From Peptoniphilaceae bacterium (GTDB lineage: Bacteria; Bacillota; Clostridia; Tissierellales; Peptoniphilaceae): 32,023 bases of DNA. Both the position numbers and the translations under genes were made by a program. The notes beneath the pieces were generated by a model. The model was given only the letters and a program-made list of their open reading frames with translations, did not search any database and was not told the DNA's origin. The stretch is taken from the NCBI GenBank assembly GCA_028726605.1, contig JAQYPV010000005.1:1-32023 (forward strand), given 5' to 3'. Below, piece after piece: positions 1 to 7,218 of this stretch (its first letter is position 1; each line of letters starts with the position of its first letter).

Positions 1-645
1 CATCGCTCGCGTCTGCCGTGTACTGTACGCGCCTCCCGTACACGGCTGAATTGACATTGCCCGCGTCTGCCGTGTACTGGTTCCGCTCCCAGTACATGGC
101 TAGATTGACTTTCCTCAAGAAATCCGTGTACTGCATGCGCCTCCAGTACATGGCTGGATTGACTTTCCTCAAGAAATCCGTGTACGGCCCGCACTCCCAG
201 TACATGGCTGGATTGACATTGCTCGCGCCTGCCGTGTACTGGTTCCGCTCACCGTACATGGCTGGATTGACATCGCCCGCGCCTGCCGTGTACTGCCCAC
301 GCTCCCAGTACATGGCTGGATTGACATCGCCCGCGCCTGCCGTGTACGGCTCGCGCTCCCAGTACGTGGCTCGATTGACATTGCCCGCGCCTGCCGTGTA
401 CTGCCCACGCTCCCAGTACGTGGCTGGATTGACATTGCTCGCGCCTGCCGTGTACTGTACGCGCCTCCCGTACATGGCTGGATTGACATCGCTCGCGTCT
501 GCCGTGTACTGATCCTCGTTCCCAGTACGTGGCTGGATTGACTTTCCTCAAGAAATCCGTGTACGGCCCACGCCCCCAGTACATGCCAGATTGACACAAC
601 TCCCTCAAGCCGTGTATAGGCAGCACCCTCGTGTATCGGCAGCAC
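1..645. repeat. 54-bp tandem repeat array (about 11 copies, continues off the left edge)
   Basis: Copies begin with CCGTGTAC at 16, 70, 124, 178, 232, 286, 340, 394, 448, 502 and 557, so the period is 54 bp (one copy is 55 bp). A decayed copy starts at 610 and fragments of it reach about 645. Each unit has four parts: a left arm TGTACTG (or TGTACGG); a variable 8-10 nt segment; a right arm CAGTACA (or CCGTAC) followed by TGGCTGG; and ATTGAC plus a 15-bp filler. The filler comes in two types: GC-rich (TTGACATTGCCCGCGCCTG) and TTGACTTTCCTCAAGAAAT, the latter in copies 2, 3 and 10. The arms are complementary, so each unit can fold into a hairpin with the variable part in the loop. Open frames cross the array on both strands because 54 is a multiple of 3, but none has a ribosome binding site. 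Confidence 0.95.
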
Positions 646-907
646 CCTTTTGCTGTTTACTTGTGGGGTTTGCACTAACGCGACTCATTGCGTGTCCGCC
701 TTCATTCAGTCCAGAAGCGAGCACGCAAAAACGCCGGCCGAAGCCGACGTTTTTGCATGTCCTATTACTTACAGCGAATCAGTCATCGCCGCTAACGCTC
801 CGCAACGCGACCAATCTGTCACGCCTCGCGGCATTAGGTCGCGCCCCCTCGCATTAGGAGCTTTCCGTCCCTATTTGCGACATCCCGCACCGATCGATAA
901 CGTCCCC
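646..907. other. Intergenic spacer downstream of the membrane protein gene
   Basis: No gene is supported between the repeat array and the stop codon at 908. The stretch contains the hairpin terminator at 725-756. A short duplicated word, GCATTAGG, occurs near 833 and 853. Open frames here (for example a plus-strand frame from 650 into the next gene) lack a ribosome binding site and run antisense to the real gene. Confidence 0.6.
725..756 (-). terminator. Rho-independent terminator with UUCG tetraloop
   Basis: The outer arms GCAAAAACG (725-733) and CGTTTTTGC (748-756) pair perfectly. After one mismatch the inner CGGC/GCCG stem closes. Read on the minus strand the loop is TTCG closed by C-G, the classic stable tetraloop, and the 3' arm carries five Ts. 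It lies about 150 nt after the stop at 908. Because the stem itself supplies A and T runs, it may work in both directions. Confidence 0.8.
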
Positions 908-2116
908 TTACGCCAGCACATTTTCGTCGCTGTTCTGCGTCACCTTGACACCGGCCAAAGCGCCCACCACAGAGACGACCATCGCGAGCAAGAGGCCCAC
1001 AAAGATCCAGACCGAAATGCCCGACGCGGCGTCAGTCGCCTGATCCGTCGTCTGCGCAACTTCTTGCTGCATCTGCTGCACCTGACCCGGCACCTTCTCC
1101 AAAGCCGCCGAAACATCCGTCAGCACCTGCTGTGCCTGCGCCTGCGCCTTCGTCACTTCTTCCTCGGCCTTCGTCACCCACTGCTCCACTTCATCCTGCG
1201 TGAGATCCGTATTCTTCGAAACCGCCTTCGTGATGTCCTCGCGGTCCACCGCCGCCGTAATCTCGGTCACGCGGTTTTCGATGCTCGCCTTGAGATCCTT
1301 CAACACCGTCTCGGCGCTGTCCGGATTCTTCGCAATGGACTGCACGCCTGCCTGCACCTCGTCCGCCACTTCAGTGAACTGGTTCTTCAGGTAATCCGGT
1401 TGCAGCTGCGGCACTTCCGTATCTTTCAATAACTCCGCCGTCTCCTGCGAGAGCATCTGCGTGTCGACGTTGAACTCCGTGTCCAATCCCGCTTCCTTGA
1501 GCAAGTTATTCACAGCATCAGCCGCACTGCCCGCAACGGCACCCGCAGCATCGCCAACACCCTGCGCCACCGTCGTCGCCGAATCACCAGCCAGACCCAG
1601 CGCGCTCGAGACCACGTTGCCAAACGCACCCATGAGATTGGCCACGCCCGAGGCCAAGAGGAACATCGACAGCGCCACGGCCAGCGCCCAAGTCAAAAAG
1701 CCGTGCAAGCCCGCCGAATAGCGCGCCGCGAGACCTGCCACGAAGCCGCCCACAAAGAGCGAGACCACCAGCGAAATCACGAACATGACGAGCATGCCCA
1801 CGCCGACGCCGCCGAGCGGATCCGCCGTATTCGGCGAGAACGTACCCAAACCGACTGCCGACGTCAAAAACGACAGCAACAGGAACGTCGCGATCGACGC
1901 CACCACACCGGCGATGACGACGCCCCAAGATAGCCCCTTGCCCGCCTCATTCTCCGTGATGAAATAGCGCTGCCAGAAGTTGGCCTGGCGCGCCTGCGTA
2001 CGCACGTGCGCCTGACGATTCTGATGCGCATGCTGTGCCCGCTCGTAGCCACGCGCATCGCGCGCCTCAAACGCTGCCTTTCTTTGATTCTCTTGATTGA
2101 GTTTTTTGTCTTCCAT
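908..2116 (-). CDS. Membrane protein with a long helical extracytoplasmic or cytoplasmic domain, function unknown
   Basis: The 402-residue product has a basic, Gln/Arg/Ala-rich N-terminus (1-60). Three hydrophobic segments follow at about 64-90, 103-128 and 138-160, the first two with glycine-rich faces. A polar, Ala/Thr/Gln/Glu-rich stretch predicted to be helical or coiled coil spans about 175-362, and a last membrane segment lies at about 367-390. The middle part has the look of apolipoprotein or LEA-like amphipathic helices, but I recognise no defined family or catalytic motif. The start is well supported: AAGGAGG lies five bases before ATG at 2116. The gene is transcribed alone, with a terminator at 725-756 and the opp operon terminator upstream. 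A stress or envelope role is possible but unproven. Confidence 0.85.
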   Translation of the reverse strand: MEDKKLNQENQRKAAFEARDARGYERAQHAHQNRQAHVRTQARQANFWQRYFITENEAGKGLSWGVVIAGVVASIATFLLLSFLTSAVGLGTFSPNTADPLGGVGVGMLVMFVISLVVSLFVGGFVAGLAARYSAGLHGFLTWALAVALSMFLLASGVANLMGAFGNVVSSALGLAGDSATTVAQGVGDAAGAVAGSAADAVNNLLKEAGLDTEFNVDTQMLSQETAELLKDTEVPQLQPDYLKNQFTEVADEVQAGVQSIAKNPDSAETVLKDLKASIENRVTEITAAVDREDITKAVSKNTDLTQDEVEQWVTKAEEEVTKAQAQAQQVLTDVSAALEKVPGQVQQMQQEVAQTTDQATDAASGISVWIFVGLLLAMVVSVVGALAGVKVTQNSDENVLA

Positions 2117-2490
2117 TATTCCTCCTTAAAGCATGAAAATCCTAGATTCGCGCTAGGTATTATGCTTTATATGTACTCATTTTGGACCCGCTTCAAACAT
2201 ATTTCGGGAAAACCAGGAAAACATGTAACTCCAGACGACGCCAGCGCGGGAATGTTGCCGGAATTCCTTCTTTGCGATGCTGAACCTCGATGGTCACGGT
2301 CGCTGCGTCAACACCCCCTTTTTAGAGCCGCAGGCCGCACTCCTTCCCGCGCCTCGTAAAGATGCAAAAAAAACAGCCCCTGAGGGAAATGTCCCCCAGA
2401 GACTGTCTTCATTTGATTCGCTTTGCGCCGCACTCTCATGTGCAGCAATCTGCGGCGCGCTGCGCTATCGCTTCCTTAAGTGTTTCCCGC
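2117..2490. other. Intergenic region: possible promoter, small inverted repeat, opp terminator
   Basis: No gene is seen. Nearest the membrane protein gene is a weak minus-strand promoter candidate: TTGAAG (2191-2196), a long 19-bp spacer, and TATAAA (2166-2171). Between it and the ribosome binding site is a small dyad, CCTAG-7 nt-CTAGG (about 2141-2157), which could be an operator or an RNA hairpin. The far end holds the opp terminator (2366-2405). The promoter call is only suggestive. Confidence 0.35.
2366..2405 (-). terminator. Rho-independent terminator of the opp operon
   Basis: The 14-bp stem pairs 2374-2387 with 2392-2405 through Watson-Crick and G-U pairs, around a 4-nt loop. On the minus strand it is followed by eight Ts (2366-2373). 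It lies about 85 nt downstream of the oppF stop codon, so it ends the permease transcript. Confidence 0.9.
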
Positions 2491-3639
2491 TCACCCTCGC
2501 GCCGCTTGGCTCGCGTGGTAGAGCGCCTCGTACTCCGCTTTTTCGCGGTCGTTCATGAAGACGAAGTGGCCCGGAACGAGTTCGCGCAGCTTGGGCTTCT
2601 CGCCCGAGAAGTCGCGCTTGGACTCGTCATAGACGATCAAGAGCTTACGCTTCTCAATGCCCGGATCCGGAATGGGCACGGACTGCAAGAGCGAGCGCGT
2701 GTACGGATGCATGGGATGCGCGAACAGCTCTTCCGTCGGCGCCACCTCCACGATGCGTCCATTGTGGATGACCGCGATGCGATCTGAGAAATAGCGCACC
2801 ACCGAAAGATCGTGCGCGATGAAGAGATACGTGATCCCCTCCTCTTCGCGGAACTTGTTCATCAAGTTCAAGACCTGCGCGCGAATCGAAACGTCCAGCG
2901 CCGAGATCGGCTCATCCGCGATGATGAAGTCCGGGCGCATGACGATGGAACGCGAAATGCCGATGCGCTGCCGCTGCCCCCCCGAAAACTCGTGCGGATA
3001 GCGGCTCTTGTGCTCCGGCAAGAGGCCCACCGACGCGAGCGCCGCGTCCACCTTCAAGGTGCGCTCCGCGCCGTCCTTGTACAGATGGTAGTTGTCCAAG
3101 CCCTCCGCCACGATGTGGTCCACCGTCGCGCGCTCGTTCAAAGACGCCGCCGGATCCTGATAGATCATCTGAATGTCTCGCACCAGCTTGTGCTGGTCCG
3201 CTCTCGACATCTTGCCGTTGATGCGCTTTCCCTTGAAGTAGATCTCCCCCGCCGACGTGGAATGCAAACGGATGATGGCGCGCCCGATGGTCGTCTTACC
3301 CGAACCCGACTCACCCACCAGCGAGAACTTCTCCCCCTTGTAGATCTGGAACGAGACATCCTTCACCGCACGGAACTTCTTGCGATTGTTGCGGAACGTG
3401 ACCTCCATGCCCCGCACATCCAAGAGCACCTCACGGCCTTTTGCATAGTCCGACGTATCCGCCACCGGAGACGGGCCAGCCTTCGCCAGATCCGACGTAT
3501 CCGCCACCGCAGAGGGATTGGCCTTCGTCCGATCCGACACATCCGCCGGAGACGGGCCGACCTTCGTCCGATCCGTGTCCACTTGCGTGTTCCCTTGCGC
3601 GTCCACCGACGGTGTCTTACTGTCATGCAAGTTGGTCAC
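2491..3639 (-). CDS. oppF: Oligopeptide ABC transporter ATP-binding protein OppF/AmiF, with a repeat-bearing N-terminus
   Basis: This is one of the two ATPases that drive peptide import through OppBC. The ABC motifs are intact: Walker A GESGSGKT at 109-116, signature SGGQRQR at 219-225, Walker B FIIADEP at 238-244, and switch histidine near 276. At 382 residues it is longer than the roughly 310-330 usual for the family. The extra length is an N-terminal stretch with a 14-residue repeat (units start at D23, D36, D50 and D64; theme D..KA.PS.VADTS) before the ABC domain begins near residue 70. The start is GTG at 3639, with GGAGGAG six bases upstream; the nearby ATG is out of frame. It overlaps the oppD stop by 17 nt. 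It is the last gene of the operon. Confidence 0.95.
   Translation of the reverse strand: MTNLHDSKTPSVDAQGNTQVDTDRTKVGPSPADVSDRTKANPSAVADTSDLAKAGPSPVADTSDYAKGREVLLDVRGMEVTFRNNRKKFRAVKDVSFQIYKGEKFSLVGESGSGKTTIGRAIIRLHSTSAGEIYFKGKRINGKMSRADQHKLVRDIQMIYQDPAASLNERATVDHIVAEGLDNYHLYKDGAERTLKVDAALASVGLLPEHKSRYPHEFSGGQRQRIGISRSIVMRPDFIIADEPISALDVSIRAQVLNLMNKFREEEGITYLFIAHDLSVVRYFSDRIAVIHNGRIVEVAPTEELFAHPMHPYTRSLLQSVPIPDPGIEKRKLLIVYDESKRDFSGEKPKLRELVPGHFVFMNDREKAEYEALYHASQAARG
3436..3573 (-). repeat. 42-bp coding tandem repeat in the 5' part of oppF
   Basis: Three units of about 42 bp plus a partial one encode the 14-residue repeat at residues 23-68 of OppF. The first unit is one codon shorter. On the plus strand the repeats share words such as GATCCGAC, GTATCCGCCACC and GGGCC. 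The unit length is a multiple of three, so copy-number change would keep the frame. Confidence 0.85.
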
Positions 3640-4696
3640 TGTAGTCTCCTCCCTTCGACGTCAGCTGCACCATGTGCTCGTGGAGATTCTGGATTTGATG
3701 CGGCTTCTCCACCTTCGGCGCACGCGGATCCGCCAGCCACGACTTCACAAAGTGCGTCGGCGTGATCTCAAACATCGGCGGCTCCAGCTCGTAGTCGATC
3801 TTCAACGCGTACTGATTGCGCGGCGCAAACGCATCGCCCTTGATGGTCTCAAAGAGCGACGGCGGCGTGCCCGGAATGGCGTAGAGTTCGTTCTGTTCCG
3901 TCCCCAGCTGCGGCAAGGACGACAACAGGCCCCACGTATACGGGTGACGCGGATCGTAGAAGACTTCCTCCACGCCGCCCACCTCGATGATCTGGCCGGC
4001 GTACATGACCGCCACGCGATCCGCCACCTTCGCCACCACGCCCAGGTCGTGCGTGATGTAGATGGTCGTGAACTGATACTCCTCCGCCAGCTCCTTGATG
4101 AGCTCGATGATCTGCGCCTGAATGGTCACGTCCAGCGCCGTCGTCGGCTCATCGCAGATTAAGATACGCGGACGGCACGCCAACGCAATGGCGATGACGA
4201 TGCGCTGACGCATCCCGCCCGAGTACATGAACGGGTACTCGTCATAGCGACGCGCCGCATCGCGAATGCCCACGCGCTCCATGAGGTCGATGGCCATGGC
4301 CTTCGCCTCTTTTTTGCTCTTGCCCTGATGCTTCACGATGACTTCCGAAATCTGATAGCCAATCGTGCGCACCGGATCCAGCGACGTCATGGGGTCCTGG
4401 AAGATTGTGGCAATCTTCTTGCCGCGAATCTTCTCCCACTCCGCGTCGCTGTCGATCTCCACGAGGTTGCGATCCTCAAACCAGATCTCGCCGTTGGAAA
4501 TCCGGCCGTTCGTCTCCAGCATGCCCGTAAACGTCTTGGTAAAGACCGACTTACCGGAACCCGATTCGCCCACGATGGCCAACACCTTCCCCTCCTCGAT
4601 GTCGAGGGTAATATTGCGGATGGCTGTGAGTTCACGGTCACGCACTTTGAACTTCACTTCCAAATTGCGCACCGAGAGAATGTTGTTGTTCTCCAT
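3623..4696 (-). CDS. oppD: Oligopeptide ABC transporter ATP-binding protein OppD/AmiE
   Basis: This is the partner ATPase of OppF; together they power peptide uptake at the cytoplasmic face of OppBC. The 357-residue product has Walker A GESGSGKS at 43-50, Q-loop Gln100, signature SGGMRQR at 159-165, Walker B ILICDEP at 178-184 and switch His216. After the ABC domain comes the oligopeptide-transporter C-terminal extension. The cysteine motif that many OppD/DppD proteins carry there is replaced by [11 protein letters not shown] (about 287-297), as in streptococcal AmiE as I remember it. The start at 4696 is chosen for the GAGGAGG five bases upstream; an in-frame codon at 4741 would overlap oppC and has no such site. 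There is a 13-nt gap after the oppC stop. Confidence 0.96.
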   Translation of the reverse strand: MENNNILSVRNLEVKFKVRDRELTAIRNITLDIEEGKVLAIVGESGSGKSVFTKTFTGMLETNGRISNGEIWFEDRNLVEIDSDAEWEKIRGKKIATIFQDPMTSLDPVRTIGYQISEVIVKHQGKSKKEAKAMAIDLMERVGIRDAARRYDEYPFMYSGGMRQRIVIAIALACRPRILICDEPTTALDVTIQAQIIELIKELAEEYQFTTIYITHDLGVVAKVADRVAVMYAGQIIEVGGVEEVFYDPRHPYTWGLLSSLPQLGTEQNELYAIPGTPPSLFETIKGDAFAPRNQYALKIDYELEPPMFEITPTHFVKSWLADPRAPKVEKPHQIQNLHEHMVQLTSKGGDYSDQLA

Positions 4697-4709
4697 ATTC
4701 CCTCCTCTC

Positions 4710-5684
4710 TTAGAGCATGTGGTTGCGCGGATCCGACGCATCCGCGAGCGTCTGGCCCACGAGGTACATCGAAATCGAGATGAGCGCCGTAATGAGCAGC
4801 GGAATGACGAACAGATACGGCGCCGAGACCATGTACTTCGCGTTGCTCTGCACGATGCGACCCAGCGACGGAATGGCCGAAGACAGACCGACGCCCAGGA
4901 AGCTCAAGAACACCTCCGTCGAAATGAATGACGGGATGTAACGCGACAGAAGCGTCATCAAGACCGAGACGAGGTACGGCAACACGTTGTTGAAGATGAT
5001 CTTCGGCGTGCTGGAACCGAGCGTCTGAGACGCGTAGTTATACTCGCGGTCGCGGATGATCATGACCTGCACGCGAATGAAGTACGCCACTTCCACCCAC
5101 GTCGTACACGTGAGCGCGAAGATGAGCTGCCAGATGCCGTCGCCAAAAGCGAAGGCCAAGACCATGACGATCAGGGTGAACGGGATATTGTACAAGATGT
5201 TGTACACCTCGATCATCACCACGTCGACCTTCTTGGAGAAACCCCAGAACATGCCGATGATGACGCCGAGACCCATCACGATCATGGTGGACACGAACGC
5301 GATGAAGAGACTCGTCCGCGCGCCGGCCCAGACCGCATCAAACAGGTTGCGGCCGATGTCGTCCGTGCCGAAGGGGTACTTCAGCGACGGGCGCTGGAAC
5401 CACTGCGAACGGTCGTTGATGGTATCCACGTCCATGTTGTCAAAATTCGAGATGATGGGATGGAAGATGGACATCAAGACGATGGCCAGGAGCAAGAGCA
5501 TCATGAAGATGGCGACCTTCGACGAGAAGAACTTGCGGAACACCGAGCGCCAATACGAATACTGCGGCGCGCTGATGCGCTCTGAAACTGTCTCGTTGAA
5601 CGGCTGGAACGTAAAGGCATCTTCGGGAATGTTCGGAAGGTCTTGCGTCGGATGCATCACGAGATTTTTCTCTTTTTCCATCAT
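4710..5684 (-). CDS. oppC: Oligopeptide ABC transporter permease OppC/AmiD
   Basis: This is one of two membrane subunits forming the peptide channel. The 324-residue protein starts with a soluble N-terminal tail of about 55 residues. Hydrophobic segments follow at about 58-77, 125-148, 160-180, 185-205, 255-272 and 288-312. The cytoplasmic coupling (EAA-type) loop is near 217-236 (YASQTLGSSTPKIIFNNVLP). The operon junction is tight: the oppB stop TGA is embedded in ATGATG, so translation probably couples. Either ATG of the pair (5684 or 5681) could be used; AAAGGAGG lies upstream of both, and its spacing slightly favours the second. The family assignment is secure. Confidence 0.95.
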   Translation of the reverse strand: MMEKEKNLVMHPTQDLPNIPEDAFTFQPFNETVSERISAPQYSYWRSVFRKFFSSKVAIFMMLLLLAIVLMSIFHPIISNFDNMDVDTINDRSQWFQRPSLKYPFGTDDIGRNLFDAVWAGARTSLFIAFVSTMIVMGLGVIIGMFWGFSKKVDVVMIEVYNILYNIPFTLIVMVLAFAFGDGIWQLIFALTCTTWVEVAYFIRVQVMIIRDREYNYASQTLGSSTPKIIFNNVLPYLVSVLMTLLSRYIPSFISTEVFLSFLGVGLSSAIPSLGRIVQSNAKYMVSAPYLFVIPLLITALISISMYLVGQTLADASDPRNHML

Positions 5685-7159
5685 TCCCCTCCTTTCTTTT
5701 CCGACAACTGGATCCGCGGATCCACCACCGTCATGAGCAAGTCACCGATGAAGACCGCCGCCACAGCCAAGGCCGTGAAGATGAACGTCAAGGTGATGAC
5801 CATGTTGTTGTTGCCCGCCTTGATGGCATCCGGAAGCATTTTGCCCATGCCCGGAATGCCGAAGACCGACTCCGTCAAGACCGCGCCGGAGATGGCCAGG
5901 ATGATGGACGACGGGATGCCGTTCACGATGGGGATGATGGCGTTACGCAAAATGTGACGCCGTGAGATCTCCGTGCCCGAAAGGCCCTTCGCCTTGGCAA
6001 ACTTCACGTAGTCCGCCGAATTCTGGTCCACCATGTAGCGGCGCAGCCACATCATGAGGTTCGGAGTGCCTAGCAAGGCCAGGATGATGGTCGGCATGAT
6101 GTACGAGCGCACATCATTAAAGCCCAGGTGCGGGAACATATCCGGCAGCCCCAAGCCCAGACCGAGGTACTTCATGAAGAAGATCAAGGCCAATGACGGG
6201 AGGGAGATCAACAAGTTGATGTAGCCGATGCCGATGCGATCGCCCCAACTGCCTGGGCGCTTCGACATCGCCACAGCCGCCGGAATGGCGATGAGGTACT
6301 GCAAGATCAGCGACAAGATGCCGAAGATGTAAGACACCTGGATCATGGACGGCGACTCATGGTAGTTCATGCCGTCGGCGTAGTTGTCGGTGTACCGCTT
6401 CTTATCCAGCGCATCCAGCATGTACTTGTACTTCAAGGTGTGCTGGTTCACCGGCGACTTCAGTGTGGCGCCCGTGGGGAACGTTTGCTCGATGTTCTTC
6501 AACGGTCCCTGTCCCTCCGCAATGACGTCCATGGTGGACACGCCCTTGTGCATGGGGAACGACTCGCCGAAGTTAAACGTGATGAAATTCTGATGAACAA
6601 AGGGGAAATGTCCATCAAAATAGATGAGATACTTGTGCAATGTACCGGAGCCAATCAAGGCGGGAACGCCATTGTGATCCTTTCCCCAGTGCAATGAACG
6701 CTCCAAATTCGGATTCTCGGGATCCTGAATGTAATTCGTGTGATCCACCACCACTAACTTGGAAAAATAATTGCCGATGAGTTCGAAGACATTGTAACGA
6801 CGATAGGCAATGTGGCTGCCCTTGAGTTCGTCGTTGGCGCTCAGCTCCATGACCGTATAGCCGTCGTTTTCCAATTCTTCATAGACCTCTTCCTCGGTTT
6901 TCGCGCCTTCACCGGAAGCGTCCCCTTTCGTCATGTTGACGAGATCATTGATGGAGAGATAATCCAAATACCCCAGCGTCTCCAACTTTCCGTAATAGTA
7001 CACCGTCTTGGGGTTACCACTCATCTTCTTGTAGCCGTTATCCATCGTAAAGCTGCGCGTATCCGGCACCAGCTTGTAGACAATGCCCACTACAATACCG
7101 ACCACGATAAGAACGGAAAGTACGGATTTAATCAGGCGCTGAATGATGTACTTTGCCAT
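5681..7159 (-). CDS. oppB: Oligopeptide ABC transporter permease OppB/AmiC with large extracytoplasmic domain
   Basis: This is the second permease subunit. At 492 residues it is much longer than classic OppB (about 305-320) and close to streptococcal AmiC. The first membrane segment (about 8-29) is followed by a large polar domain (about 30-270), presumably outside the membrane. The usual permease core then follows, with segments at about 272-298, 310-330, 352-370, 415-435 and 455-480. The coupling loop near 387-410 reads FAKAKGLSGTEISRRHILRN. The start ATG at 7159 has TAAGGAG seven bases upstream. A hairpin with a U-run sits just before this gene, so expression relative to oppA is probably reduced. 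Confidence 0.95.
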   Translation of the reverse strand: MAKYIIQRLIKSVLSVLIVVGIVVGIVYKLVPDTRSFTMDNGYKKMSGNPKTVYYYGKLETLGYLDYLSINDLVNMTKGDASGEGAKTEEEVYEELENDGYTVMELSANDELKGSHIAYRRYNVFELIGNYFSKLVVVDHTNYIQDPENPNLERSLHWGKDHNGVPALIGSGTLHKYLIYFDGHFPFVHQNFITFNFGESFPMHKGVSTMDVIAEGQGPLKNIEQTFPTGATLKSPVNQHTLKYKYMLDALDKKRYTDNYADGMNYHESPSMIQVSYIFGILSLILQYLIAIPAAVAMSKRPGSWGDRIGIGYINLLISLPSLALIFFMKYLGLGLGLPDMFPHLGFNDVRSYIMPTIILALLGTPNLMMWLRRYMVDQNSADYVKFAKAKGLSGTEISRRHILRNAIIPIVNGIPSSIILAISGAVLTESVFGIPGMGKMLPDAIKAGNNNMVITLTFIFTALAVAAVFIGDLLMTVVDPRIQLSEKKGGE

Positions 7160-7174
7160 GATTGCTCCTTACTT

Positions 7175-7203
7175 AAAAAAAGGGGGATGTCGCCATCCCC
7201 CTT
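7175..7203 (-). terminator. Intercistronic hairpin with U-run between oppA and oppB (partial terminator)
   Basis: The perfect 10-bp stem pairs AAGGGGGATG (7180-7189) with its complement (7194-7203) around a 4-nt loop. On the minus strand it runs directly into seven Ts. It lies 16 nt after the oppA stop and ends just before the oppB ribosome binding site. The likely role is partial termination or 3'-end protection, giving more binding protein than permease. This arrangement is common in ABC operons. Confidence 0.85.
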
Positions 7204-7218
7204 GCCTCACACATTGGA

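Noticed and set aside
1-645. CRISPR array
   Set aside because: The repeated part is about 45 of 54 bp and the variable part only 8-10 nt, far too short for spacers; some variable segments recur. No cas genes are seen.
18-675. 18-residue-repeat reading frames on both strands across the 54-bp array
   Set aside because: They exist because the period is a multiple of three and the repeat lacks stops in several frames. No ribosome binding site, no consistent frame choice, and the 55-bp unit breaks the phase.
4697-4741. Upstream start for oppD at 4741
   Set aside because: It would run back over the oppC end and has no ribosome binding site, while the ATG at 4696 has GAGGAGG at ideal spacing.
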